Of a DNA stretch of 64,000 bases, positions 33,701 to 40,229 are shown piece after piece. A model generated the notes under the pieces. The model was not told the DNA's origin. It was given only the letters and a program-made list of their open reading frames with translations, and ran no database searches. The position numbers and the translations under genes were made by a program. Each line of letters opens with the position of its first letter. The first letter of the stretch is position 1. Origin of the DNA: Rotaria sp. Silwood1 (Eukaryota > Rotifera > Eurotatoria > Philodinida > Philodinidae); the NCBI GenBank assembly GCA_905250075.1, contig CAJNOP010000031.1, positions 367,338-431,337 on the forward strand. The letters run 5' to 3'.

Positions 33701-34973
33701 AATTCTAGATATAATTCGAATAGAAAAATCAATCTAGTCACATAAGAGTTAATTAAATAATTGTTATTCGTATTAATTTTTATTCATTATTATTTTAGAT
33801 TGATATTTTTATCAAAGCCATGTGAACCAACTGTATTTAAACGTCTTCTCAAAGAATTATGGAAAGCTGTAATTAGTGATTTAGAAAAAGTTATTGTTTT
33901 ACCACCATTTGCTGATTCAAAAAATCTTTTAACACTTCCAGCAGCTAAAATTGAAGATGCTTATCGACTTTTATCAGGGGTTAGTTATTTTTGTCTTTAT
34001 TTAATCAAAATGATATATATAAATCTTGTATTAAAATAGGAATTAGGTCGAGATAATGATCGAAGTTTGACTCAAAAACAATGTCAAATATTAGATCGTG
34101 CTTTAGAAGATTTAAAAGAATTTTTTCATGCATCTGGACAAGGTTTAAAGAAAAATTATTTAGAAAAAACTGCTGAATTACAATCACTTAAATATGCTCT
34201 TTCATTATATACACAAACAACTGATTCATTAATTAAAACATTTGTTAAAACTGAAAAAGAACAAGGTAATATCATACAAAAATTATTCTTTATCGATTGA
34301 TTGAAATTCTTTTTTTTTTATTCAAGATCGTCCAGCATTTGAAGAATCTTTTGGTGAAGTATCAATTCAAGTTGATTTATTTACACATCCAGGTACTGGT
34401 GAACATAAAGTTACAGTGAAAGGTAAACAAAAAAAAAAAAAAGATTTTGATTTTTATTCTTATAATTTAGTTGTTGCTGCAAATGGTCTTAAATGGCGTA
34501 CAACTGGAATGTTTCGTCCTTATGTTGAATTAGCTATGTGTGGTCCTCATTTACATGATAAAAAACGAAAACATACAACTAAAACAAAGAGTAATACATG
34601 GATACCAAAATATAATGAAACTTTTCATTTGTAAATTATTTTTTTTTATTTTGTTTGAATAAAAAATTTATTTTTCTTTTTTTGTTTTAGTCTGTTGGGT
34701 AATGAAGAAGAACCAGATTGTTATGAATTAAACATTGCTGTAAAAGATTATTCATTTATGCGTGAAGATCGTATTATTGGATTAAATGTTATTAAATTAA
34801 CACAAGTTTGTGAACAAGGTTCATGGTCATCATGGATTCCACTTGGGTCTCGTATTAATTTTGATGATACTGGTTTAACTATATTGAGAATATTATCACA
34901 TAGAACTAATGATGAATTAGCTAAAGAATTTGTTGCACTTAAATCAGCAAGGAGACATAAAGAAGAAGTATGA
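6794..34973 (+). CDS. UNC13: UNC13 / Munc13 synaptic vesicle priming protein, long isoform, 30 exons
   Basis: Exons: 6794-6869, 6935-7034, 13055-13382, 13852-13920, 18144-18189, 18256-18553, 22648-22849, 26380-26528, 27431-27533, 27581-27655, 27708-27927, 28361-28481, 28538-28644, 28698-28839, 28909-28950, 29016-29322, 29383-29480, 29557-29707, 30623-30691, 30751-30840, 31086-31399, 31458-31543, 32023-32161, 32364-32460, 32518-33062, 33799-33979, 34040-34265, 34327-34422, 34471-34630, 34691-34973. Phases agree throughout; total 1639 aa. The ATG at 6794 follows an in-frame TGA at 6779. Domains: C2A (residues about 8-130, with [10 protein letters not shown]); an amphipathic Trp helix like the Munc13 calmodulin site (about 358-373, [16 protein letters not shown]); C1 zinc domain (504-553, all His/Cys ligands present); C2B (about 627-760, with [18 protein letters not shown] and the acidic loop WDEDDD); MUN domain; C2C (about 1487-1620). 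UNC13 opens syntaxin to prime synaptic vesicles and is regulated by diacylglycerol at C1 and calcium at C2B. C2C lacks the acidic calcium loops, as is usual. Exons 2 and 3 are separated by a 6-kb intron full of repeats; two other genes sit in introns. Confidence 0.96.
8526..8605. repeat. Decayed fragment of the GACCCG MITE family
   Basis: The stretch begins TTTAGAGCCTACCGAG and continues with CCGGTCAAGTCCGAGTCCG, AAAATTTT and GAGCCCGG. It resembles the termini and hexamer blocks of the intact element at 4238. The opposite end and a target duplication are not visible. Confidence 0.45.
9735..10802. mobile_element. Possible TIR-bounded insertion, about 1.07 kb
   Basis: The left side carries CCCCTCAGAAA (from about 9732) and the right side ends TTTTCTGAGGGG (about 10800), an 11-bp inverted pair next to G-rich tracts. 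A convincing target duplication was not found. Inside are a 96-codon frame (9973-10263) with no recognised domain and a long foldback (10480-10763). It could be a single element or unrelated pieces. Confidence 0.3.
10480..10763. repeat. Long imperfect inverted repeat (foldback), about 100-bp arms
   Basis: The left arm at about 10480-10579 and the right arm at about 10658-10763 are close reverse complements. They share segments such as CTAATCAAGATCTTTTAG and CATCTCTATAACTATGAC. The roughly 80-bp loop is unpaired. The layout fits a foldback MITE; flanking duplications are unclear. Confidence 0.75.
11131..11470. mobile_element. MITE with long imperfect TIRs, copy 1
   Basis: The two halves are imperfect reverse complements over about 150 bp. 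They include CAAGTAACTTTATATAA, TTTATCGTACTT, and AGTCTACTATTAATA against its partner AGTAGGCTTAAAATA. The outer ends resemble those of the copy at 15943-16221: both end in CTTTAACATAAC followed shortly by TTCGCTTT. No coding capacity. Confidence 0.65.
12800..12955. mobile_element. hAT MITE with CAGTGGCGTA termini, 156 bp
   Basis: The left end is CAGTGGCGTACGCAG and the right end CTGCCTACGCCACTA. A perfect 8-bp duplication ATATGATT flanks it (12792-12799 and 12956-12963). The CAGTGGCG terminus is typical of hAT elements. The interior holds long G and C runs (GGGGGG, CCCCCC) that are striking in this AT-rich sequence. It lies in UNC13 intron 2, about 100 bp upstream of exon 3. Short frames across it on both strands are artefacts. 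Confidence 0.93.
15012..15199. mobile_element. MITE with 39-bp TIRs, 188 bp
   Basis: The left arm (15013-15051) starts AGAAATTAAATTATTTGTTG. The right arm (15160-15198), read on the opposite strand, starts AGAGATTAAATTATTAGTTG; the arms agree at most of 39 positions and both end in CGGAAC. TA dinucleotides at both outer ends would fit a Tc1/mariner-type TA target, but this is not certain. No coding capacity. Confidence 0.72.
15943..16221. mobile_element. MITE with long imperfect TIRs, copy 2
   Basis: The halves are imperfect reverse complements, with AAGCGAAAATTC at the left and ATCTTCGCTT at the right, and TACTATCAATATATAT against ATATATATTGATAATAG. It shares termini and inner segments with the element at 11131-11470, so the two are diverged members of one family. 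Both sit in UNC13 introns. Confidence 0.62.
16293..16474. mobile_element. hAT-like MITE with CAGAGATG termini, 182 bp
   Basis: The left terminus is CAGAGATGGACAAAATCGCA and the right terminus, read on the opposite strand, is CAGAGATGGACAAAGTCGCA, with 19 of 20 positions identical. The adjoining octamers GTATCGAT and GTTGTCAA do not match, so no target duplication survives. The subterminal parts are GC-rich. The CAGAGATG end is shared with the element at 59738. Confidence 0.75.
17478..17712 (+). repeat. tRNA-derived SINE-like element
   Basis: An A-box-like TGGCTATGTTG (17488-17498) and a B-box-like TGTTCAAATCT (17524-17534) are 36 nt apart, followed by CGGTACCA. This is the arrangement of a tRNA head with an internal Pol III promoter. 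The body downstream (from TTTGTTTCAG to the end near GGAAGGTAGAAG) resembles 46437-46680, so it is dispersed. No terminal poly-A or duplication was found. Confidence 0.5.
18807..18841. repeat. (TA)n/(CA)n microsatellite
   Basis: A run of AT repeats interrupted by a short ACACACA stretch lies in the long UNC13 intron 18554-22647. Confidence 0.85.
20058..20698 (+). CDS. UNC13: UNC13 alternative first exon A
   Basis: An open frame starts at ATG 20058 in a CACCATG context and runs 213 codons plus two bases to a strong donor GTGAGT at 20699. Its phase is identical to that of exon 18256-18553, so it can splice in frame to 22648. The resulting isoform would be 1547 aa, without C2A but with the Trp helix, C1, C2B, MUN and C2C. 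The encoded N-terminus is low-complexity: His and Gln runs, Ser/Asp/Asn-rich segments. Non-C2A N-termini from alternative promoters are known for UNC13 genes in mammals, flies and worms. The frame can be extended upstream only from a TTG. It would be a stand-alone gene only if the donor is not used; its immediate stop after the donor argues against that. Confidence 0.72.
20967..21018 (+). promoter_or_regulatory. Pol III-like A and B boxes (tRNA-like relic)
   Basis: TGGTTGAATGG (20967-20977) resembles an A box and TGTTCGAATCT (21008-21018) a B box, at tRNA-like spacing. The surrounding bases do not fold into a proper cloverleaf by eye, so this is more likely a SINE head or decayed tRNA than a functional tRNA gene. 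Confidence 0.35.
21365..21580 (+). CDS. Small ORF in UNC13 intron, unknown
   Basis: A 71-codon frame lies 130 bp upstream of the nested LDAH gene on the same strand. It has a basic start and a hydrophobic, Ile/Leu-rich C-terminal half without clear signal or domain. It could be an upstream ORF or 5' UTR of the LDAH transcript, a small gene, or chance. No family is recognised. Confidence 0.22.
   Translation: MRKLIFRNLKKKHINSLEIICPLNDQTLKIYYVSYSFNLNDQKIESIFDISNYLRFINLILDIINIELEKV
21713..22591 (+). CDS. LDAH: Lipid droplet-associated hydrolase, intronless, nested in UNC13 intron
   Basis: A single 292-codon exon ends 56 bp before UNC13 exon 22648. It is an alpha/beta hydrolase: [16 protein letters not shown] (residues 32-47, oxyanion strand), the nucleophile elbow GHSIG with Ser107, FLFPTIERM (129-137), a hydrophobic segment (about 152-170) likely used for lipid-droplet attachment, YYGTNDHW with Asp244, and LHAF with His273. 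These fit the Ser-Asp-His triad and signature motifs of LDAH (C2orf43), a family of about 325 aa involved in lipid and cholesterol-ester handling on lipid droplets. The protein is slightly shorter than human. Lack of introns among intron-rich neighbours suggests a retrocopy origin. The A/T-rich leader at 21581-21712 may hold its promoter. Confidence 0.93.
   Translation: MVSKQEIIKINGILTHIYQLGNPLLSSKSIVIIPGNPGLGGFYIPFAHELYNLFNENISILIISQAGHSPPLKYCFTLNEQIEHKIKTIEKVLPINKNHRLILIGHSIGAYMVLNMLDKFQNNFDRAFFLFPTIERMNESNAGKRFIRWYSILIYLLPFLCFIINLLFPFNCLKKKLISYYFSNSPLDDRSILIDTVLYDLLNPITIKNLLQMANEEMFVVRKRNDKIIKCFINKITFYYGTNDHWVPYDIVKQMKEIYPKGDIIECSNRYLHAFVLRHSKELAKIVFDRID
22850..23924 (+). other. UNC13 intron segment before the nested orphan ORF
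   Basis: AT-rich sequence with poly-T and poly-A tracts. Short frames near 23475 and 23789 are low-complexity and look accidental. It probably includes the promoter of the orphan ORF at 23925. Confidence 0.4.
23925..24734 (+). CDS. Orphan intronless ORF nested in UNC13 intron, 269 aa
   Basis: A single uninterrupted frame starts at ATG 23925 (alternative ATG 23934) and ends in TAA. Its codon use looks like that of the neighbouring exons. The product is hydrophilic, without signal peptide or membrane segment. The start is basic ([11 protein letters not shown]), a middle part is acidic and helical ([17 protein letters not shown]), a short EPEPEP run lies near residue 203, and the C-terminus is predicted helical ([22 protein letters not shown]) followed by an acidic tail. 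I do not recognise a family. Its position on the sense strand of a long UNC13 intron means it needs its own promoter. It has no splice donor before its stop that would join it to UNC13 in a clear way. Most likely a lineage-specific gene. Confidence 0.62.
   Translation: MEIMYSNPNSRSNSIVKLFRRRSTATTSGVGESLYGDDLEWDKSDFTRHLPESDALSSYDVNEMAEILRNRFLEFDMSSQIDGHNNTPSRQSSFISDVLTPMTNYDFTIEEFLKTNSTTSKIAFDIESLCETKIIKQPFHRSLINLNIKNQEKTILSSKHLSLMDITSIEWTFLKHATPRALLLTKANYRTSFSELPQSMEPEPEPYLFDTKTSLNYSRLSRLAMIRLYMTKLREKVLSFVLETIQPLKRTPMPVITEETIETYDIIEE
24735..26066 (+). other. UNC13 intron segment upstream of alternative first exon B
   Basis: AT-rich, with a (TA)n run near 25008-25022 and homopolymer tracts. 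No coding exon or repeat with clear ends. It should contain the promoter of the first exon at 26067 if that isoform is real. Confidence 0.4.
26067..26294 (+). CDS. UNC13: UNC13 alternative first exon B
   Basis: ATG 26067 opens 76 codons ending exactly at a GTGAGT donor (26295). The phase (0) equals that of exon 22648-22849, so it splices in frame to 26380. This gives a predicted 1342-aa isoform lacking C2A and the Trp helix but retaining C1, C2B, MUN and C2C. The encoded start [13 protein letters not shown] is Cys-rich, followed by Tyr/Phe/Asp-rich sequence with an acidic end. Only 85 nt separate it from exon 26380. It is not recognised in other animals. The overlapping +1 frame from 26062 does not connect to the donor in phase and is discarded. 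Confidence 0.65.
26529..27430 (+). other. UNC13 intron, nothing further identified
   Basis: A 902-nt intron with (TA)n near 26975 and poly-T tracts. An acceptor-like site before 26724 followed by a short frame ending within 35 nt was noted but not accepted as an exon. Confidence 0.5.
28085..28156 (+). CDS. UNC13: UNC13 72-nt candidate cassette exon after C1
   Basis: Between the C1 exon (ends 27927, phase 1) and the next exon (28361) lies a 72-nt segment with an acceptor (TTCTAG) and a GTATGC donor. It is open in the required phase at both ends, so inclusion adds 24 residues, mostly acidic with a Cys-His-His cluster, without shifting the frame. The chance of both signals, phase symmetry and openness together is modest but not negligible. 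I do not know a counterpart in other UNC13 proteins. Confidence 0.5.
29708..30622 (+). other. UNC13 intron with possible old insertion
   Basis: A 915-nt intron in a part of the gene where introns are mostly 50-60 nt. A palindromic CATCCATCTGATGGATG sits near 29984, and AAAAGTGTCTCATG (about 29917) has a partly inverted relative near 30295. These may be remnants of a decayed element. The 73-codon frame 29843-30064 has no recognised motif. Confidence 0.35.
30927..30968 (+). CDS. UNC13: UNC13 42-nt candidate optional microexon in MUN region
   Basis: A 42-nt open segment with TTAG acceptor and GTAAGT donor lies between exons 30751-30840 and 31086-31399, both phase 0. Inclusion adds 14 residues ([14 protein letters not shown]) between TFFRMK and [11 protein letters not shown], which are normally contiguous in UNC13 proteins. 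It is therefore probably alternative or lineage-specific. Confidence 0.55.
31859..31921. repeat. Relic of the TAGAGCCCG MITE family
   Basis: TTAGAGCCTGTCAGGCT resembles the terminus TAGAGCCCGTCGGGT of the intact element at 4238, with changes at CpG positions (CG to TG or CA). The far side ends GAACTCTAG. It lies in the 479-nt UNC13 intron 31544-32022, which is longer than its neighbours. Confidence 0.4.
33112..33465. mobile_element. Foldback MITE with about 150-bp arms, 354 bp
   Basis: The ends are inverted copies: ATAATGAA then CTTTTTATATCTCATATTTTAA on the left, and the complement of ATAATGAA...CTTTTTACATCTCATATTTTAA on the right (about 33416-33465). A second paired block is GAAAAGCTCTACAAT (33199) against its complement near 33375. 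It lies in UNC13 intron 33063-33798. No coding capacity. Confidence 0.7.
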
Positions 34974-36077
34974 TCGAAAATTCATCTTTTTTTTTTGTTT
35001 TTGTCATGCTATTTTCAATATCTCTCTCTCTCTCTCTGTATTTTCAACGTCTGTGTTCTCTCTTTCTTCTTTTTTTTAAATAGTGCTACTCCCTAAAACA
35101 AACGGTTTTGTTTTTCTTCTTGTTGTTTATTCTTATTTTTCGCATATTTTTGTTTTTGAATTATGTTATAAACAAGGAATAAATCTATGGATAATATTAT
35201 CTATGAATATTTGATCTAAAATGATTTAGGAAATTAAATTCTTAAAATTAACTTCTACAATACTTAAATCATTTACTAATAATTACTATATCATATAAGA
35301 ATTTTAAATTTCAAACAATATTACAGTATTGGTTTTCTCAGCCTTAAGAATTAGATGAGTACAAACAGGATTCGTTTCTTACTGGTGAAAAAATAATTGA
35401 TTTTTTAATTGTTTGTATAAAACTATGCATTGATTTATATCTCTGATAAGTTGTCACCCAAATATTCAATACACACAACGATCTCGATACTTGTTTTGAG
35501 TGATTTTACATATTGTTACTTTTTAGGTTAATGTTGATGTTCTTAAACGATCTTTAATAAATATTTTAATATCTTTTATCAATATTTCAGTGTCAAATGA
35601 CAAAACTTATGAGAAACCTTTTTCTATTTTTTCTACAATAATATATATAATTATATTTTTCTATTATTTAGAAAGGTTTCGTTGTATCGATCCTTGATCT
35701 TATCCTTCTCTTCTTGAAAATAGTCCCTTTAAATGTATCCAATAAGATTAGCTATTCATGATGAATTTTTTTGATCAAACAAGTCATTATTTGAAAACAA
35801 CGTGTTTCAATTTATTCTCAACACTAAAACAAAATCCCAAAATATTATGAGTAACCTTACCTGTTAATCTCTTCTCTTTTTTCAAAATAACTGTCAACTG
35901 TAATTGTTATCAGTTATCGTTCTTTGCGTAGGCATCGTCGATGTATGAGAAGAGTTTGCTTACAACTGTTGTGACAAGAACGAAAATGAAAAATACTTAA
36001 TCCAACAGTATAGGTAAGCGAGCACATCAAACATCATATTGTTTTACATAGAAAGCAAAATAAAGTGAAGAACAAAT
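34974..36077. other. UNC13 3' flank and intergenic region
   Basis: It begins with the UNC13 3' UTR (a CTCTCTCTCTCT run at about 35023). The rest is AT-rich without recognised genes. Around 35940-36010 a donor-like TATAGGTAAGCG may belong to a 5' UTR exon of the TPR gene at 36078. Confidence 0.4.
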
Positions 36078-36985
36078 ATGGGATTTTATTTTTCGACTCT
36101 TCGTTTTTTTCCTTTAATGTCTACCAGCAATAATTCATCAACTACAATATCAAGTTCAACAAAATCTGTTCATCAATCGATGAATTCTAATCTTGAATCA
36201 TTCGCATGTTTATGGCTTGATAAAAATGTTAATTCAACAGAGGATAATATAAAAACTCAAAAAGAACTTCATCGAATGATCAATCATCTTCGAATATTCG
36301 ATAATATTGATAAATGTGNNNNNNNNNNGATTTGGGTTCTCTAGGAAAAATTCTATTAGAGATGGGTGAATACGAACAAGCTAGGAAATGCTATAAAAGA
36401 ATGTTGGATGAAGGTCAACTTGTTTGTGGAAATGCATCATTAGGCTTAGGTAAAATTTGTATGCAATGCAAGGAAGCTGATGAAAGTGTTAAACATTTGG
36501 AAGAAGCCTTACGTATAAGACAAAGTCTGTTGGGACAGGATCATGCAGATGTTGGAGAATGCTATACTTTTATTGGAGGGCTCTACTGTTTCCTGCGATC
36601 AGATTATGATCAAGCGTTGTCCAATCTAAAGAAGGCTGTTCAAATTCAAGAAGCAGTACTAGTGCCTGATTATTTGTCTCTTGCTACAACTTATCATCAC
36701 ATAGCGGTTGCATATCGACATACGAAAGAATATGATTTGAGTCAAGATTATTTTTCAAAAGCTCTCAACATTCGACAAAAACTGTTACCTCACGATCATC
36801 CAGATATTGCTTCAATCTACAATAATCTGGGAGTATTGCATGAATATAAAGGAAGTTATTCAGAAGCACTAAAATATTACGAAAACGCAGTCGAGATTTG
36901 GCGTAAAATTTTACCACCTAGTCATTTGCACGTTAAAGTGGCCGAACAGAATATTCATTCAATCAAAAATAAAATCAAAACATAA
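36078..36985 (+). CDS. TPR protein split by an assembly gap; probable ADP-ribosyltransferase/TPR protein missing its middle
   Basis: Before the gap (36078-36318; in-frame ATGs at 36078 and 36117) the product is Ser/Thr-rich, then LESFACLWLDKNVNSTEDNIKTQ and a helical IINHLRIF-like segment. That N-terminus is familiar from bdelloid proteins that place it before a mono-ADP-ribosyltransferase domain and TPRs. After the gap (36329-36985) about five kinesin-light-chain-like TPRs of roughly 42 aa follow, for example IASIYNNLGVLHEYKGSYSEA. The two parts are in different frames and no catalytic domain is present. A 10-N placeholder is therefore best read as a gap of unknown real size rather than a fusion. 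The presence of the enzyme domain is inference. The gene is intronless as far as seen. Confidence 0.7.
36319..36328. other. Assembly gap (10 N)
   Basis: Ten Ns interrupt an open coding sequence. The frame differs across the gap and the expected central domain is absent, so the true length is probably larger than 10 bp. Confidence 0.95.
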
Positions 36986-38720
36986 TTTGATATACAATTG
37001 AAAATGTATTATTGAACATTTATCTACGTTTATATTATATTCAAGCGTGACTATTCCTTGTTCATTCTCTATTTCTATAATAAAAACATACTGTTTGACA
37101 ATAAAATTGACATAAAGATTGTAATAAATTAATCCTTTTCTGTATAATTATTCTGAAAATGGTTTTTTCTCTACGGTTTTTTGGTTGTTACTATCAAAGA
37201 GTAAGAAAGAAAGTTTAATCATTATTATCTTGAATGTTTAACTAGTTTAGAAAATCATAACAGCAAAAGTATGATGAATAGATGATATTGCTGTTCTTAA
37301 TATGATCATCATCATTTGTTCACTTGTCGAGGTTTTATTTCATACTATAGCAAAATGCATCATAGTTGTACATATCAGCAGAGTCGAAAAAGAAACTAAA
37401 GTCATTAAGATCCTGTTTATTGTAAGAATAATTCCGATTTTAAAATGAAGACAAACATTAGAGAGTTGTTCAGTTGCGATAAATATTCATAGATTTGAAA
37501 GTGATTTTGAATTATTTGAAATACTTGAATAAATTTTTGGAAATGGCTGAATCAGTGTGTTCTAAAAGGAGCCATTGTCTACAATGCGAGGCATATTCAA
37601 TATTCATGGATAATTATAATCGTATTAGTTAACTCTTTTGTACCGACAAATTGGAAAAAAATGCATTGGAGATTCAGAATTGTTTCCATTTTAATGAAAA
37701 AAAAATCCTAGTATTTGTATTTAAGAAAATTTCGTAAACATTGCACAAATACTTATTTTATACTTCACATCACTTTTCCTCTTCAAAACCAAAGGAAGTC
37801 ATTCGAAGATTGAGTGTAGGCATGAATAGAGTAGGCTAAAAATAATTTTCTTTTTTTATTATATTCTCAGACTAGGCTTATGCTTCCTTTATTTGTTTAT
37901 TCATAATTCATTGACATGTCGAATATGTTTCAACCGATGTGTTCATGTAGACACATATTCTTAACGCAAAACATCTGTGTATTCAAACAAGTTTTAGTGT
38001 ATTTCTTTCTAAGCAAAATAATATAATGTTCCTTCTTGAAAAATCTCATTATTTCTGAATTAAACATAATAATAAAAACTATTTAGTTAATAACAATACA
38101 AATTTTCTTGGTTTTCAATATTTTATATGAAAAAAATCTATTCAACGTTCGCTGCTCCGGAAACTTATTACACTTGATGCCGTAAGGTTTCTTCGCACAT
38201 AAAATTTGATTATTTTACTATATATTCATTATTAACATATTCTTCAAATCATCATAGATGGAGTTTTTCAAGTTGACAAATTTTGATCTTTGTATTAGAG
38301 TTATTTTTTATAAGTTCATTTTGCCAATTATTGCCGTACATGTTCAAAATAAGAATATTTATCAATAAACTATTAAAAATAAGTTCTATGAGAATGAAAT
38401 AGTGAGCTATTTTATTTGAAACAGAAAAAAAAATGAAACTCACTGAATTCAATGCGAATTTATCGATTGAAAAAGATTCCACTATAGAATTATTTGATGA
38501 TTAAGATCATGTTTCTGCTTTATTGAAATGAAATAAACAATTCTTTTTGTCGTTCTCATCATCTTTTAAACATTTGGAGTCCTATTCGACTCCTTCAAAT
38601 TTTGTTTAAAGTCTTTCATTTTTTCCCTCATATTCACAATTTATTCAAAAATAAAGTTGTATTCTTTTTTATGTTCATACAAGTGAAACATTGATATGAA
38701 ATGATAATGATGGATAGTGT
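36986..38720. other. Intergenic region, no gene recognised
   Basis: AT-rich. A 29-codon frame near 37543 (with a Cys-x-x-Cys pair) is too short to support. Frames on the minus strand at 38252-38482 lack motifs. Confidence 0.4.
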
Positions 38721-39287
38721 TGGTTTGAACCTCTAGATGGTCGTCAACAAGATTCTCTCCTTTTAATAGGATTAATAGAATCGGACACTCAATCATAAGA
38801 AAACATATTGGCAATATTAAATTTCATATTCATGGATATGAAATCTAGATTAGAGATCATGTGGAAGTACATGATGTGTTTGAATTAGTTGATCATTACG
38901 GATATGGCATAGAATCATATAATGTTTCAGGCATATCTCTTTTTAATGAAAATACTTTTCATTAATTCAACCCAGTTCAATTTTATATTCCATCATGACT
39001 ACTAAGCTAATATCTTCAAATCTATTCTTTCTTCCAAATGAATCACACCAAAATTTATAACTTTTTTATGAGATCCTAATAGCTTCCATAAGCAATGACA
39101 TAACTCTAGCGATGATAATTATAATGGTTTGACTACAATTGAACCGGATAATCTATATATATATATCACAGTCGAGGAACAAGACCCAATGGCTACAAAT
39201 CTACTTACCAGTAGCAACGATGAAGTACCTTATTATGACTATTTTTGTGACAATACAAATGGTTACGAGCAAACATGGAGAATATAG
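38721..39287 (+). pseudogene. Decayed coding relic, unknown family
   Basis: Three coding-like stretches follow one another on the plus strand with breaks between them. 38721-38798 reads WFEPLDGRQQDSLLLIGLIES before TAA. 38801-38965 is in another frame, interrupted by TAG at 38846 and ending in TAA. 39099-39287 reads TVEEQDPMATNLLTSSND and EVPYYDYFCDNTNGYEQ before TAG. Amino-acid composition is protein-like across all three, but no intact reading frame remains. I do not recognise the family. Confidence 0.45.
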
Positions 39288-40229
39288 ACCAGTGATTCAA
39301 ACGTAGATAACTTACGATATATGTGACTGCAATGCATAGAGAAAATAAATTTGAACCGATAGCATTCATTAGTTTGGTAAAGAAGTAAATATATTACTCA
39401 TACGGATTATTTACAAGATGTTATTGCACGTGTATTGCAAATAAGTAACAAAGGAAGGAAAATGGAAAAAATAAATGGTACAAAGAATTTGTCGTCTCTA
39501 TTAATCTATAATTAGAATTGATAATTTACTTTTGATTATGACTATTATATTTACTGGATTTTCTACCAATCATGTTTTTTTCTCCTATTGAATACATTTT
39601 TGATAATATCTATAAGTAGATATAATTGTAAGGTTGTTATTTGTTTTCTGTCGTAAATAATTTTCTTAAATTGAACCTTTTGGCGCGATGGACTTATTTT
39701 TAGAACAAATAAATTAAAATTTTACTTTTAAGATGATATACTTTGAAAATTATCAGTGATTATAATTCTTACTTTTAAATAAATATCTGCTTTGCTCGTT
39801 ATTCAAATTTTGAAAATATAAATTTACAGATTTCGTTATTACAGGATTAATCAATTTTGAAGCAGCGGTTTATTAAAATAAATTGTTGAACACGCATCGA
39901 TACATGGCTATAACTAAATTACTGAAATTTATCATAAAATCTTAATAAACACTCTAACCAAAAAACTGTTGAAAAATTTTCATTGAATTTTAGGTCTAGC
40001 AACTAATGATTAATGAATACAAACTTAATAAAAAAAAAATCAAAAGCACCAATATGACAAATAAATGTTTTCATAGATTTTGATTCTACAAATAAAATAA
40101 GCAAACACAAAAAAAAAAAACAGCAAGGCAAAGAAAAAGAAAGGAAAGAAAAGTTTTTCTTTTTAAATTCTTTTCTTTTCTATTCATTCTTCGTCCTTCT
40201 TTCATCTTCATTAAATAAAAAAATTCACC
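39288..40229. other. Upstream region of the TIR gene
   Basis: AT-rich, purine-rich just before the start codon (AAAGGAAAGAAAAG near 40140). Should carry the promoter and 5' UTR of the gene starting at 40230. No other feature seen. Confidence 0.4.
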
